DNA of 64,000 nucleotides from CAVYGN01 sp964413265 (GTDB lineage Bacteria; Spirochaetota; Brevinematia; Brevinematales; JAOACQ01): positions 1-64,000 of the forward strand of contig CAYPRX010000119.1 of assembly GCA_964413265.1 (NCBI GenBank), written 5' to 3'. The stretch's first letter is position 1. Each line of letters opens with the position of its first letter. The notes under the pieces are model-generated. The model made no database searches. It saw only the letters and a list, made by a program, of their open reading frames with translations, and had not been told where the DNA came from. The position numbers and the translations under genes were made by a program. Shown here one piece after another: positions 24,984 through 33,815 of the stretch.

Positions 24984-26687
24984 TCAGAAACCAAGACGCT
25001 TAAATTGTTTTTCTATATCATGCTTTGAAATACTGAAAACAACAGGTCTTCCATGGGGGCAGGAATAACGGTTTGGTGTAACTTCCCAATCCCCAATGAG
25101 CATCAGTGCTTCTTCTTTGGAAAGTGATTCATGAGCTCGGATCGATCTTTTGCAGGCCATCTGCTTTATTGCCCTGTCTGCGAAATCGAGAGGTTTCGCA
25201 CCAGGATTTTCCTCCAGGGTCTCTATGAATCCAGTAAGAGCCTCAGCCGCATCCCTGAAATCAATGAAAAGCGGAGCACCGCTGATTATAAAACCTGTCC
25301 CTCCGAAGTGCTCAACTGAGAAGCCCATTGATTTTAAAAAAGGAAGATTCTCTATAATGTCGTCAACGATTCCAGCCGGGACCTCAATACTGATGGGGTT
25401 ATGAAATTCCTGAGTTTCAAGAAATTTTTTTTCATAACCATCCTTTAATTTTTCATAATTGATTCTCTCATGTGCTGCATGCTGATCGACCATTATCATT
25501 GAGTCTTCATTTTCAAAGAGGAGGTATGTCATAAAAACAGTTCCAATATAACGACATTCGGAAATTTTTATCATATTGTCTTGTTTAAACAGGCTGCCAC
25601 CTGGTGAGTCTTTATTTATCATGAATGAAGTAATAGCAGTGCCTATTCGCTCTTCAAAAGGCGTGAAGGAGACCTTTCCTTCGTCGCTTTCACTAATACC
25701 CGTATTGGATTCAACAGATCTTTTTATTGCTTCAACAGCGGCCTTTGTTATCAGAGCCTCATCCCTGAAGCGAACCTCTTTTTTCATCGGGTGAACATTC
25801 ACATCGACATATGAAGGGTTGATTGTAAGGAATAGAAAAACTGCAGGATTGTATCCCTTCGGGATAAGATTACCATAAGAATTATTAATAATGAAATAGA
25901 AATTTTTCCACTCAACGGCTCTTCTGTTGACGAAGAGGACCTGGTACATTCTATTGGGACGCAGGAAAACAGGCTTTGTAACAAAACCCGACATGCTGAA
26001 ATTTTCACCCATGCCCTCGACCGGGATAAGGTATTCTGTGGTGTCGGAATAAAAATCTGCTATTCTCTCAAGGCTGGTTGACTTTTTTGGTGAAATAAAT
26101 TTTCTTTTTCCCTCAGTGATGAATTCAAAGCTTATCTCAGGAAAAGCTAGTGCTTTTTTCACTATTTCTCTTTCAAGCTGTTTTTGTTCTGCCTGAGCGC
26201 CGGATAGAAACTTTTCTCTGGCCGGAAGATTATAAAACAGGTCCTTAACTATAACGGTTGTTCCAACATTCATACCCGTCTCAGTTACTTTAAGCTTCTC
26301 GCCGTTCCTGATCTCAGACCGGAACCCTTCAGGCGATCCTTTCTGCCTGGAGAGTATAACCATCTGTGAAACTTCAGCTATGCTTGAAAGGGCTTCTCCC
26401 CTGAAGCCTAGAGTCTTTAGAATATCAATATCCTTGAAACTCGATATTTTACTTGTTGCGTGATTTTTTGTACATATAACAAGATCATCCTTATCCATAC
26501 CCATGCCGTTATCCTGGACTTCGATGTAGGTTTTACCCCCATTTGAGATTCCGACAGAAATCCGGTCAGCTCCGGCATCTATCGAATTATCGAGGAGTTC
26601 CCTGACAACCGAAGCAGGCCTTTCAATTACTTCACCTGCAGCTATTTTTACGATGGTATCATAATCAAGTTCATGGATCAGGCCCAC
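24984..26687 (-). CDS. mutL: DNA mismatch repair protein MutL
   Basis: Mismatch repair ATPase and matchmaker, 567 residues. The GHKL ATPase motifs are IAAGEVIERPASVVRELLDN, DNGMGM and LGFRGEALSSI. The C-terminal domain carries the metal-binding endonuclease motif DQHAAHERINYE, with ACK and CPHGRP near the end, so this is the nicking type used where MutH is absent. The start is a GTG that overlaps the upstream lgt by 10 bp. The linker between domains is short, which explains the length below the usual 600-650. Confidence 0.96.
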   Translation of the reverse strand: MGLIHELDYDTIVKIAAGEVIERPASVVRELLDNSIDAGADRISVGISNGGKTYIEVQDNGMGMDKDDLVICTKNHATSKISSFKDIDILKTLGFRGEALSSIAEVSQMVILSRQKGSPEGFRSEIRNGEKLKVTETGMNVGTTVIVKDLFYNLPAREKFLSGAQAEQKQLEREIVKKALAFPEISFEFITEGKRKFISPKKSTSLERIADFYSDTTEYLIPVEGMGENFSMSGFVTKPVFLRPNRMYQVLFVNRRAVEWKNFYFIINNSYGNLIPKGYNPAVFLFLTINPSYVDVNVHPMKKEVRFRDEALITKAAVEAIKRSVESNTGISESDEGKVSFTPFEERIGTAITSFMINKDSPGGSLFKQDNMIKISECRYIGTVFMTYLLFENEDSMIMVDQHAAHERINYEKLKDGYEKKFLETQEFHNPISIEVPAGIVDDIIENLPFLKSMGFSVEHFGGTGFIISGAPLFIDFRDAAEALTGFIETLEENPGAKPLDFADRAIKQMACKRSIRAHESLSKEEALMLIGDWEVTPNRYSCPHGRPVVFSISKHDIEKQFKRLGF

Positions 26688-27505
26688 AGGTCATTCCTTT
26701 TGTTTAGCTTTAGAGAATAGTAGATTCCTGCTGCCCCGATAAGAATCATCGGGATGCATAGAACCATTCCCATAGTGAGCCAGCTTCCGGCAAGGTATCC
26801 TAGCTGGACATCCGGCTCCCTGAAAAATTCAACGAAAGATCTTAAAATGCCGTACCCTGCAAAAAAGGATGAAATGATAAGACCTCTGGGTTTATGCTTG
26901 AGGCTGGCTAAAAGCAAAAGGATAATGAAAAGAAGGAGACCCTCAAGTGCCATTTCATATATCTGTGAAGGGTGCCTCGGGAGATTCCCAGGGGCGTTCC
27001 GGAACAGCATACCCCATGGAACATTTGTCGGCCTGCCCCACAATTCGCCGTTTACAAAATTCCCCCACCGACCCATCATAAGACAGAAGGGGATAGGGAT
27101 GCAGAAAACATCAAGATAATTCACATAATTCTTTTTTAACACTGAGATGTAAATCCATTCGGAGATGATCACGCCTATCAATGCTCCATGGAAGGAAAGC
27201 CCTCCCTCCCAGATTTTAATAATGTCTACAGGGTTCTGCATATAATAACCTAAATTGTAAAACAGAATATAACCGAGCCTTCCACCGATTATTAAACCGA
27301 GAAAAGCGTAGAAAATTATATCTGAAAGTTCAGTTTCTGTAACCTTTATTTTACCCTTTTTTATCAGAATATAAATAAAAAAGTAAGAGAAGAGGAAACC
27401 CAATACATACATCAGACTGTACCAGCGTATGGCAAAAGGTCCCCATATCTGAAGTATAAGGGGGTTGATATCGGGATGGATTAAAAAAGCCTCTACCGGA
27501 TTCAT
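26678..27505 (-). CDS. lgt: Prolipoprotein diacylglyceryl transferase
   Basis: Transfers diacylglycerol from phosphatidylglycerol to the lipobox cysteine of prolipoproteins, in the inner membrane. The 275-residue protein has about seven helices and the family signature GRWGNFVNGELWGRPTN near residue 145, with GGRLGYILFYN before it and RHPSQIYE after it. The 3' end overlaps mutL by 10 bp. The predicted lipoproteins at 24569 and perhaps 27656 are possible clients. Confidence 0.96.
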   Translation of the reverse strand: MNPVEAFLIHPDINPLILQIWGPFAIRWYSLMYVLGFLFSYFFIYILIKKGKIKVTETELSDIIFYAFLGLIIGGRLGYILFYNLGYYMQNPVDIIKIWEGGLSFHGALIGVIISEWIYISVLKKNYVNYLDVFCIPIPFCLMMGRWGNFVNGELWGRPTNVPWGMLFRNAPGNLPRHPSQIYEMALEGLLLFIILLLLASLKHKPRGLIISSFFAGYGILRSFVEFFREPDVQLGYLAGSWLTMGMVLCIPMILIGAAGIYYSLKLNKRNDLWA

Positions 27506-27655
27506 AGCTTTCTCCTAGTATTATTAAATTACTGATCTAATTTTAATTAATATCCAGTTATAAAGTCAAAATTTGTTGGCTTGTAATTATTCGATATTAC
27601 CGGTGAATCTTTATTTTTCTTCTCATATATGCTAACATAATATGCAGGTGGTTTA

Positions 27656-29392
27656 ATGAATAAAGTTATATCTATCATCTTTATATTTGTATGTTTTTCG
27701 TTTTCATGCGCACAGAGCTTTATGGATGTTTCAGATGTCAAGCCAGGAATGAGAGGCTACGGTCTTTCGGTATTCAAAGGCTGGGAACCTGAAAAATTCG
27801 GTGTCGAAATAATAGATGTCATCAGAAATACGAATCCAAAAGGTGATATCATTCTTGCACGTCTATCAGGTCCAGATATTGAAAAGAGCGGCGTCATTGC
27901 TGGAATGAGCGGCAGCCCTGTTTATATCGATGACAAGCTTTTAGGCGCCGTAGCTTACACCTGGACATATACGAAAGAGCCTATCTGCGGTATTACCCCC
28001 ATAAAACAGATAGTGGCTGAAAAGGACAACTCCGGTGGTTTGAACTCTAAAAAGGTATCCTCAGGGCCCTTGAATTTTAAAAAAATCGGGACCCCGGTTC
28101 TTTTAAACGGTTTTTCAGCGGATGGTGAAGCAAATGTCAGAAAGGTTCTGGATGACGGCACAGGTGACAGGTTTCTCGTTATGAATTCAGGAGATTCAAT
28201 CAAAAGCCCTGAAGGCGCACAGTACAGCAACTTAAAAGCCGGTGATTCAGTTGCAGTGAACCTTGTCGACGGTGATTATCATGTCGAGGGGATCGGGACA
28301 GTGACATATGTTTCAAACGACGATATTTATATATTTGGACATCCGATGGACCTTGCAGGAAGAGTATCCATTCCTATATCACGTTCGTATATTTACACTG
28401 TTGTGCCTTCAAACTATTTTTCCTTTAAAATCGGCACTTCCACTGCCCCGATTGGAGCGGTCGTTTATGACGGACAAAACGGGGTTTATTGCCGAAAAGG
28501 CGCCGAACTTGGCATGGTACCTGTCAGTGTGGATATCAGTAATAACGGGGATGTTCATCATTATGATTTCCGTGTTGCTGACAACCGGTTTTACTTCCCA
28601 TCACTATGTTCAGGTGCGGTTTCCTCATCGCTTCTAAATCATGCAGGTTACCTTGATGATAAAACCATAACCCTGAGTTATGCTATTGATATAAATTACA
28701 ATGAGAAACATTATCTGGCGCAAAATGTCTTTAATTATGCATTCAATCCTTCTTATTTAAGTATTTACGGATTGATATCTGATCTGAATATTCTTTTTGC
28801 CTCATTTTATGATAATAATATCGGGGGAATAAAGCTTTCCAGGATTACTATTGGAATTGATATAAGGAAGGGTTTAGATTATTATATAATGGATAATTTG
28901 ACAGTGGACAGAAGCAGCTATTATCCAGGAGATATTATCCGCTGCAGCGTGCTCTTAAAGAAATACGGGTCTAAATATGAACAGAGAGATTTTGAGCTGA
29001 AGATACCGCAAAATGCAAAGGCCGGGCAGTACTGGCTTCTTGCAGGAAGCGAGCCTTTTTTCTACAGCGAAGCCGCAAAATTATTCCCGAAATATTATAC
29101 TATCAACAACATCGAGGATCTGATAAGCGATGCAGGTCAGAAGCAGGATATAACCCGCCTTGTTGCCGGGATCACTTTTGCACATCAGGGAGTTATGGTC
29201 AACGATAAAAAAATGGAGAAGTTCCCGGAGAATTATCAGTTCTTATTCGGGTTTAATAAGCCCTGGGACAAGACAAATCCGATGCTTTTTCCAGGCTGGA
29301 TAAAAGTCGAAATGCCAGTTGAAAAAGCAGTGTTCGGCATATTCAAAATCAATATCAATGTTGCAGAAAAACAATCAACAAATCCGGAGTAA
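27656..29392 (+). CDS. SpoIVB-type (S55) peptidase-domain protein, exported
   Basis: A 578-residue exported protein. The N-terminus is hydrophobic (MNKVISIIFIFVCFSFSCAQ), and Cys18 in FSFSC could be a lipidation site. The S55 domain is recognised from VKPGMRGYGLSVFKG, then AGMSGSPVYIDDKLLGAVAY with the catalytic Ser, and IFGHPMDLAGRVSIP. S55 peptidases are best known from SpoIVB of endospore formers, but related exported proteins occur in non-spore-forming diderms. The C-terminal 250 residues have no named domain and look beta-rich. It lies 4 bp before pgsA. Confidence 0.85.
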   Translation: MNKVISIIFIFVCFSFSCAQSFMDVSDVKPGMRGYGLSVFKGWEPEKFGVEIIDVIRNTNPKGDIILARLSGPDIEKSGVIAGMSGSPVYIDDKLLGAVAYTWTYTKEPICGITPIKQIVAEKDNSGGLNSKKVSSGPLNFKKIGTPVLLNGFSADGEANVRKVLDDGTGDRFLVMNSGDSIKSPEGAQYSNLKAGDSVAVNLVDGDYHVEGIGTVTYVSNDDIYIFGHPMDLAGRVSIPISRSYIYTVVPSNYFSFKIGTSTAPIGAVVYDGQNGVYCRKGAELGMVPVSVDISNNGDVHHYDFRVADNRFYFPSLCSGAVSSSLLNHAGYLDDKTITLSYAIDINYNEKHYLAQNVFNYAFNPSYLSIYGLISDLNILFASFYDNNIGGIKLSRITIGIDIRKGLDYYIMDNLTVDRSSYYPGDIIRCSVLLKKYGSKYEQRDFELKIPQNAKAGQYWLLAGSEPFFYSEAAKLFPKYYTINNIEDLISDAGQKQDITRLVAGITFAHQGVMVNDKKMEKFPENYQFLFGFNKPWDKTNPMLFPGWIKVEMPVEKAVFGIFKININVAEKQSTNPE

Positions 29393-29395
29393 TTT

Positions 29396-30007
29396 ATGCC
29401 AGATAAAGAAATTGTTTACAGTGATAAGTTCTGGACAATCCCGAATGTACTTACTATAATCCGCATAATCCTCGTTGTTCCGATTGTCGATCAGATGCGA
29501 ATCAATACACCTGAAGCGAATTTTATTGCATTTATCCTGTTCATCATTGCTTACCTGACAGATTTTCTGGATGGTTTCCTGGCCAGGGCAATGAAATCTA
29601 TGAGCAAGATCGGCCAGATTATTGATCCTATGGGCGATAAGATCCTGACCATAACTGTTTCAGCTCTTCTCTATTTCAGCCACAAGACAGGAATTTATTT
29701 TTTCCTGCTGATCCTGATGAGAGACCTGGTTATATCAATGGGCGCTATATATGCGTTGAATTCCAGAAAAAAACTTGTCCAGCCATTGCTCAGTGGTAAA
29801 ATAACAACAATGGTTCTCGGTTTTGTCCTGGCAATGTACCTGTTGAAAGATTCTCTTGTCCCGATGCTGGTAGATTTCCATCAAACTCTTTGTTTGATTG
29901 TGAAGTACGGCACTTATTTAGCATCCCTGATGCTGATCATTTCAGGCCTGCATTACTCGGTCGATTACTATCGGGGATTTCTTATGCAGAAATCAGCTTC
30001 CAAATGA
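29396..30007 (+). CDS. pgsA: CDP-diacylglycerol-glycerol-3-phosphate 3-phosphatidyltransferase
   Basis: Makes phosphatidylglycerol phosphate from CDP-diacylglycerol in the inner membrane. The 203-residue protein has the CDP-alcohol phosphotransferase signature split as DFLDGFLARAM and GQIIDPMGDK (pattern D..DG..AR........G...D...D) and IPNVLTIIRIIL before the first helix. About five or six helices follow. PgsA supplies the lipid substrate of Lgt, which is encoded close by. The gene starts 4 bp after the S55 gene stop. Confidence 0.9.
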   Translation: MPDKEIVYSDKFWTIPNVLTIIRIILVVPIVDQMRINTPEANFIAFILFIIAYLTDFLDGFLARAMKSMSKIGQIIDPMGDKILTITVSALLYFSHKTGIYFFLLILMRDLVISMGAIYALNSRKKLVQPLLSGKITTMVLGFVLAMYLLKDSLVPMLVDFHQTLCLIVKYGTYLASLMLIISGLHYSVDYYRGFLMQKSASK

Positions 30008-30023
30008 TTTTTTAAGGCTTTTT

Positions 30024-31250
30024 ATGAAATTTGTTGTGTTTTTGATTGATGGAATGGCCGATTACCCTCTCTCTGAGCTGGGTAATAAAACTCCGCTCGA
30101 GGCAGCGAAAACGCCTAATATCGACAAGATGGCGAAAAAAGCCGTTTTCGGGACATTTTTATCACTTCCAGATAAATTTCCAACTTCTTCCGATGTTGCA
30201 AATATGTCCATCCTTGGATGGGATGTCGAGAAATGTTACACTGGGAGAGGTGCGATAGAGAGCTATGGAATGGGAATACCTCTCGGGCCTGATACTGTGG
30301 CATTCAGACTTAACCTGATCACAGTTCAAAATGGAATTCTGATCGATTACTCGGCCGGCCATATTGAAACCAGCGAATCAGAGGAAATAATCGCCGGTCT
30401 GGAAAAAGAATTCGGCTGCGAAAAAATCGAGTTCAGGAGCGGTGTAAGCTACCGTAATCTTCTGTATCTCAAAGGGAAGGAATTCAGTACTGAGGTTGTT
30501 TATGAAAAACCGGATTCTTCATACGGCAAGTCCTGGGAGAATCTGCTGCCCAGACCCAGGACAAAATCAGGAGAAATAACCTCCAAGGCCCTTGTAGACC
30601 TTATCTACACAACCCGGAGTTATCTTGAGAGCCACAGGGTGAACATCAGAAGGATCGGAGAAGGGAAAAATCCTGCAAACATGATATGGCCATGGTCGGG
30701 CGGGAAAAAGCCGAACATGCCGTCATTTAAAGAATTATATGGACTTGATGGAGGGATTATTTCCGCTGTTGATGTTGTACTCGGCGTGGGAAGACTCGGA
30801 AAAATGGAGGCTGTAAGGCCGGAGGGAGCAACGGGGTATATTGATACTAATTATGAGAACAAGGCTAAGGCAGCAGTCGATATTCTAAAAAATAATGATT
30901 TTGTCTACATCCATGTTGAAGCGGCGGATGAATGTTCTCACCTCGGAGATCTTGCAAACAAGATAAAGGTCATCGAGGACTGCGACAGGAGGCTTATCGG
31001 GACTTTTATTAAAGAATTCGAAAGGAGGATTGGCGGTGATATCCGGTTCGCAGTTATACCGGACCATCCAGTTCCTATAAGTCTTCGCGATCATACAAGG
31101 GATGAAGTTCCATTCATTATATCCGGTACCGGAGTTTCATCAGATAAAAATATCCTTAAGTATAGTGAAAGGACCTGTCTTGAGGGTAAATATACCCATC
31201 TAAAGGGGAGGGAGTTCATGGACCTTCTGTTTAAGGATAAAGTAGGTTAG
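30024..31250 (+). CDS. apgM: Cofactor-independent phosphoglycerate mutase, ApgM type
   Basis: Interconverts 3- and 2-phosphoglycerate in glycolysis without bisphosphoglycerate. The 408-residue sequence belongs to the archaeal-type ApgM branch of the alkaline phosphatase superfamily: FLIDGMADYPLSELGNKTPL at the N-terminus, PTSSDVANMSILGWD with the nucleophile Ser, IHVEAADECSHLGD and PDHPVPISLRDHTRDEVPF as metal ligands. Some members are annotated as homoserine kinases, so the physiological substrate should be treated with care. Runs with pgsA and the inositol monophosphatase gene in one direction with short gaps. Confidence 0.9.
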   Translation: MKFVVFLIDGMADYPLSELGNKTPLEAAKTPNIDKMAKKAVFGTFLSLPDKFPTSSDVANMSILGWDVEKCYTGRGAIESYGMGIPLGPDTVAFRLNLITVQNGILIDYSAGHIETSESEEIIAGLEKEFGCEKIEFRSGVSYRNLLYLKGKEFSTEVVYEKPDSSYGKSWENLLPRPRTKSGEITSKALVDLIYTTRSYLESHRVNIRRIGEGKNPANMIWPWSGGKKPNMPSFKELYGLDGGIISAVDVVLGVGRLGKMEAVRPEGATGYIDTNYENKAKAAVDILKNNDFVYIHVEAADECSHLGDLANKIKVIEDCDRRLIGTFIKEFERRIGGDIRFAVIPDHPVPISLRDHTRDEVPFIISGTGVSSDKNILKYSERTCLEGKYTHLKGREFMDLLFKDKVG

Positions 31251-31260
31251 GAGAATATTA

Positions 31261-32052
31261 ATGAGGAATTTACATAAATTTCTTGATTTTGCATTTCTAT
31301 GCGCTTTGAAGGCAGGTAATATAATTAAAAAGGGGTTTTATGCTGAAAAGAATATATTTTTTAAGAGTTTCGCGAATCCTGTTACTCAGTTCGATAGAGC
31401 ATCAGAAGAATTAATAGTGGGGATGATACGGGAAAAATTCCCCACGCATTCCATACTCACAGAGGAAAATCTCTCAATGCAGAGAGATTCCTCAATCAAA
31501 TGGATTATCGATCCTCTGGACGGAACGGTCAATTTCACACACCGTATTCCATTTGTCAGCGTATCCATCGGGCTCGAAATTGAAAATGAAATCGTTCTTG
31601 GGGTTGTTTATAACCCTATGCTTGATGAATGGTTCTGGGCCGCAAAAAACAGCGGAGCTTTTTTCAACAGAAAGAGGATACATGTTTCGGATGTCAGGGA
31701 AGTATCTAAAGCCCTGGTTGTAACCGGCTTTCCCTATGAATCCATCGGAAGGGTTGAATTTCTAATGAAGCCTCTGGCACGGATCAGTCATAATTTCACC
31801 GGTTTCAGAAGGTTTGGATCGGCCTCCATAGATATGTGTTATGTAGCCCGAGGAAGTTTCGAGGCCTTCTATGAGGAAAACCTGAAACCATGGGACACAG
31901 CCGCGGGCAAGATCATTGTAGCTGAAGCAGGAGGAACTATGTCGGATTATTCCGGAGAAATCTACAATATCTACAAGAATACAATCATAGCGGACAATGG
32001 CCTGATCCATAATTCAATTCTTGACATACTCAAAGATATTCCTGTTCCTTAG
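31261..32052 (+). CDS. Inositol monophosphatase family protein
   Basis: A magnesium-dependent sugar or inositol phosphatase of 263 residues. Metal ligands are in TEENLSMQ (Glu), WIIDPLDGTVNFTHRIPFVS (three Asp/Thr ligands) and WDTAAGKIIVAEAGG (Asp). SuhB, the E. coli member, also binds RNA polymerase for rRNA antitermination, but this role cannot be read here. The start has a weak ribosome site (AGGAGAATATT). It ends the run from 27656. Confidence 0.93.
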   Translation: MRNLHKFLDFAFLCALKAGNIIKKGFYAEKNIFFKSFANPVTQFDRASEELIVGMIREKFPTHSILTEENLSMQRDSSIKWIIDPLDGTVNFTHRIPFVSVSIGLEIENEIVLGVVYNPMLDEWFWAAKNSGAFFNRKRIHVSDVREVSKALVVTGFPYESIGRVEFLMKPLARISHNFTGFRRFGSASIDMCYVARGSFEAFYEENLKPWDTAAGKIIVAEAGGTMSDYSGEIYNIYKNTIIADNGLIHNSILDILKDIPVP

Positions 32053-32071
32053 CATCATTTAAGCTTGAAAT

Positions 32072-32089
32072 TATATCAAATTTGATATA
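32072..32089. promoter_or_regulatory. 18-bp palindrome, probable enhancer site of the NtrC-type activator
   Basis: The perfect palindrome TATATCAAATTTGATATA is centred about 108 bp upstream of the start of transcription expected from the sigma54 promoter at 32163-32178. NtrC-family activators bind such upstream palindromes at 80-150 bp. The regulator encoded at 33812-35149 is the natural candidate. Confidence 0.55.
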
Positions 32090-32162
32090 TTATAATTGAT
32101 TATATTGAATTTTTTTTGCTTATTCTGCCTTGTCGCAATTGATAACTTCTTTCAATAATCAG

Positions 32163-32178
32163 TGGTATGAAATTTGCT
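32163..32178 (+). promoter_or_regulatory. Sigma54 (RpoN) promoter
   Basis: TGGTATGAAATTTGCT matches the -24/-12 consensus: GG at 32164-32165, exactly 10 bp, GC at 32176-32177, with TGG and TTGC around them. It lies 25 bp upstream of the operon that encodes a sigma54-dependent activator. Confidence 0.75.
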
Positions 32179-32202
32179 TAAATAATATAAAATGGAGCTT
32201 AT

Positions 32203-32736
32203 ATGAATGGCATCGGTAATCAATTTGCAGAATCTTTTAAAATCATTCTGACCGTGCTGGGAATAATAAGCGCATATCCTGTCGTGTCCAGTGATAATTT
32301 TTTTGTTTACAGGAACCTTAAAGATCCTACGATTATTAACGGCCAATTCCGCTGCGGAAATCTGATAAACAGTTCTCTTCAGGGCATTATTGACAGCGGA
32401 ATACCGGTCTATATCGTTTATGACTTGAAATCTGACGCCAATAGAAGGGAAATTTATAAGATGTCCATTATTAAAAATATTCATTATGACGGTACTAATT
32501 ATTTTTTAAACAGCGCCGGTCCTTATACCTTCAATATTATGACGAACATTCTCTCGGTTCAGGAATTTGTTTTTCTGACAAACGCTGATCTCTATGCCGG
32601 CATTGATATTGAAACTGAGGTTAAAATCCTTATCAGCTGCGATATGGCACCTGAGATAGTGAATCTATGGGGCAATAAGCCAAAGGTTGTCCTGAATTAT
32701 AATTTCGGTTCATCAGAAAAAAAGGAAGGAAAATGA
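32203..32736 (+). CDS. DUF4390 protein, partner of NtrY-like kinase
   Basis: A 177-residue exported protein. The N-terminal hydrophobic stretch (SFKIILTVLGIISAYPVVSS) is a signal peptide or anchor. The body (FRCGNLINSSLQGIIDSGIP and VYIVYDLKSDANRREIYK) matches DUF4390, whose genes typically sit just before NtrY/NtrX-like two-component systems. The stop overlaps the kinase start by 4 bp (ATGA), so the products are probably made together; a periplasmic sensing accessory is plausible but unproven. The start has a GGAG site. Confidence 0.8.
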   Translation: MNGIGNQFAESFKIILTVLGIISAYPVVSSDNFFVYRNLKDPTIINGQFRCGNLINSSLQGIIDSGIPVYIVYDLKSDANRREIYKMSIIKNIHYDGTNYFLNSAGPYTFNIMTNILSVQEFVFLTNADLYAGIDIETEVKILISCDMAPEIVNLWGNKPKVVLNYNFGSSEKKEGK

Positions 32737-33815
32737 GAGTACGCTTTATTATTATTTTCATATCGGCGTTGATTTTTATTCTTTTGACATCCCTTCTGGC
32801 AAGCTATACCATTATTTCAAACACCCAAAAGGAATTTGAGAATGAACTGGTCAATATAACGAAATCTTCTGCTCAAAGCCCGGAGGTATCGCAGAAAGTT
32901 TCCATATTCAGGGCTTTTTCCAAACAAAGGGTCGTTGAGATAACACGCTCCGTCCTGGGAATATTTTTCTTGGAAGCCGTGGTTATGTCGCTCTTATACA
33001 TTTTTTTTATTTTCGGGGTCACCAAACCGATCGGAAAGTTATCAAGTGCCGTAAGGTATGTTTATTTCGGAGGAAATGAGGAGGATCTTTTATTAAAAGA
33101 GACGGGAACTGAGGAGATCAGGACTCTCATCAGAGCGTTTAATGATATGATAATTAAACTCAAAAATTATGAAAAAATTCTTGGAAATATCCAGAAATAC
33201 AGGGGATGGAAGGAAATCTCAAGAATAATAGTGCATGAGATCAATAACATCATTTCACCCATACAGACATATATGGAATATCTTGCAGACAAGGGGAATG
33301 AAAAAGATAAAGTATCTTTTATACTCAATAAGCTCAATGAAATGAAAATGATTTTGAGTAAGTTCCGGGAGATATCCCATTTTCCCGATGCAAATCTTGA
33401 GGAAAGGGATGTAATCCCTATCATAGAAGAGGTATGCAGGGAATTTAAAAATGCGAAACTCTCACATGGAATTGAGCCTGTGTTTATTCTGAAAATCGAT
33501 ACAATCCTGTTCAAGGAAACAATAAGAAACTTGATCAAGAATGGCATAGAGGCGGGGGAAGGCTCAAGAGTTGAAGTAATATTAAAAAATGACGGGAATG
33601 AAAAAGTCATTCTGATCAGAGACACCGGGTGCGGGATGAGCCCGGATACAGTAAAAAAGATATTTGAGCCAGGCTATTCAACAAAAAAAGGAAATATCGG
33701 GATAGGACTTACAATTGTAAAGAGCCTTACTCAGGAACAGAACGCCCGGATAGAAGTTGAGAGTGGAATAGACAAGGGCACGACCTTCGCGCTTATCTTC
33801 CAGGAGGGAATATGA
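32733..33815 (+). CDS. Sensor histidine kinase, NtrY-like
   Basis: A membrane histidine kinase of 360 residues. Two membrane helices (about 6-26 and 68-95) flank a short periplasmic segment of some 40 residues, followed by a HAMP-type linker (FGVTKPIGKLSSAVRYV). The phospho-acceptor His is in ISRIIVHEINNIISPIQTYM; the ATP-binding boxes are ETIRNLIKNGIEAG (N), RDTGCGMS (G1) and GNIGIGLTIVKSL (G2). Its partner response regulator starts inside its stop codon. The small periplasmic part suggests sensing through a partner, possibly the DUF4390 protein. Confidence 0.93.
   Translation: MRVRFIIIFISALIFILLTSLLASYTIISNTQKEFENELVNITKSSAQSPEVSQKVSIFRAFSKQRVVEITRSVLGIFFLEAVVMSLLYIFFIFGVTKPIGKLSSAVRYVYFGGNEEDLLLKETGTEEIRTLIRAFNDMIIKLKNYEKILGNIQKYRGWKEISRIIVHEINNIISPIQTYMEYLADKGNEKDKVSFILNKLNEMKMILSKFREISHFPDANLEERDVIPIIEEVCREFKNAKLSHGIEPVFILKIDTILFKETIRNLIKNGIEAGEGSRVEVILKNDGNEKVILIRDTGCGMSPDTVKKIFEPGYSTKKGNIGIGLTIVKSLTQEQNARIEVESGIDKGTTFALIFQEGI

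Noticed and set aside
27547..27741. Minus-strand frame between lgt and the S55 gene
   Set aside because: No ribosome site, low-complexity product and overlap with the start of the S55 gene.
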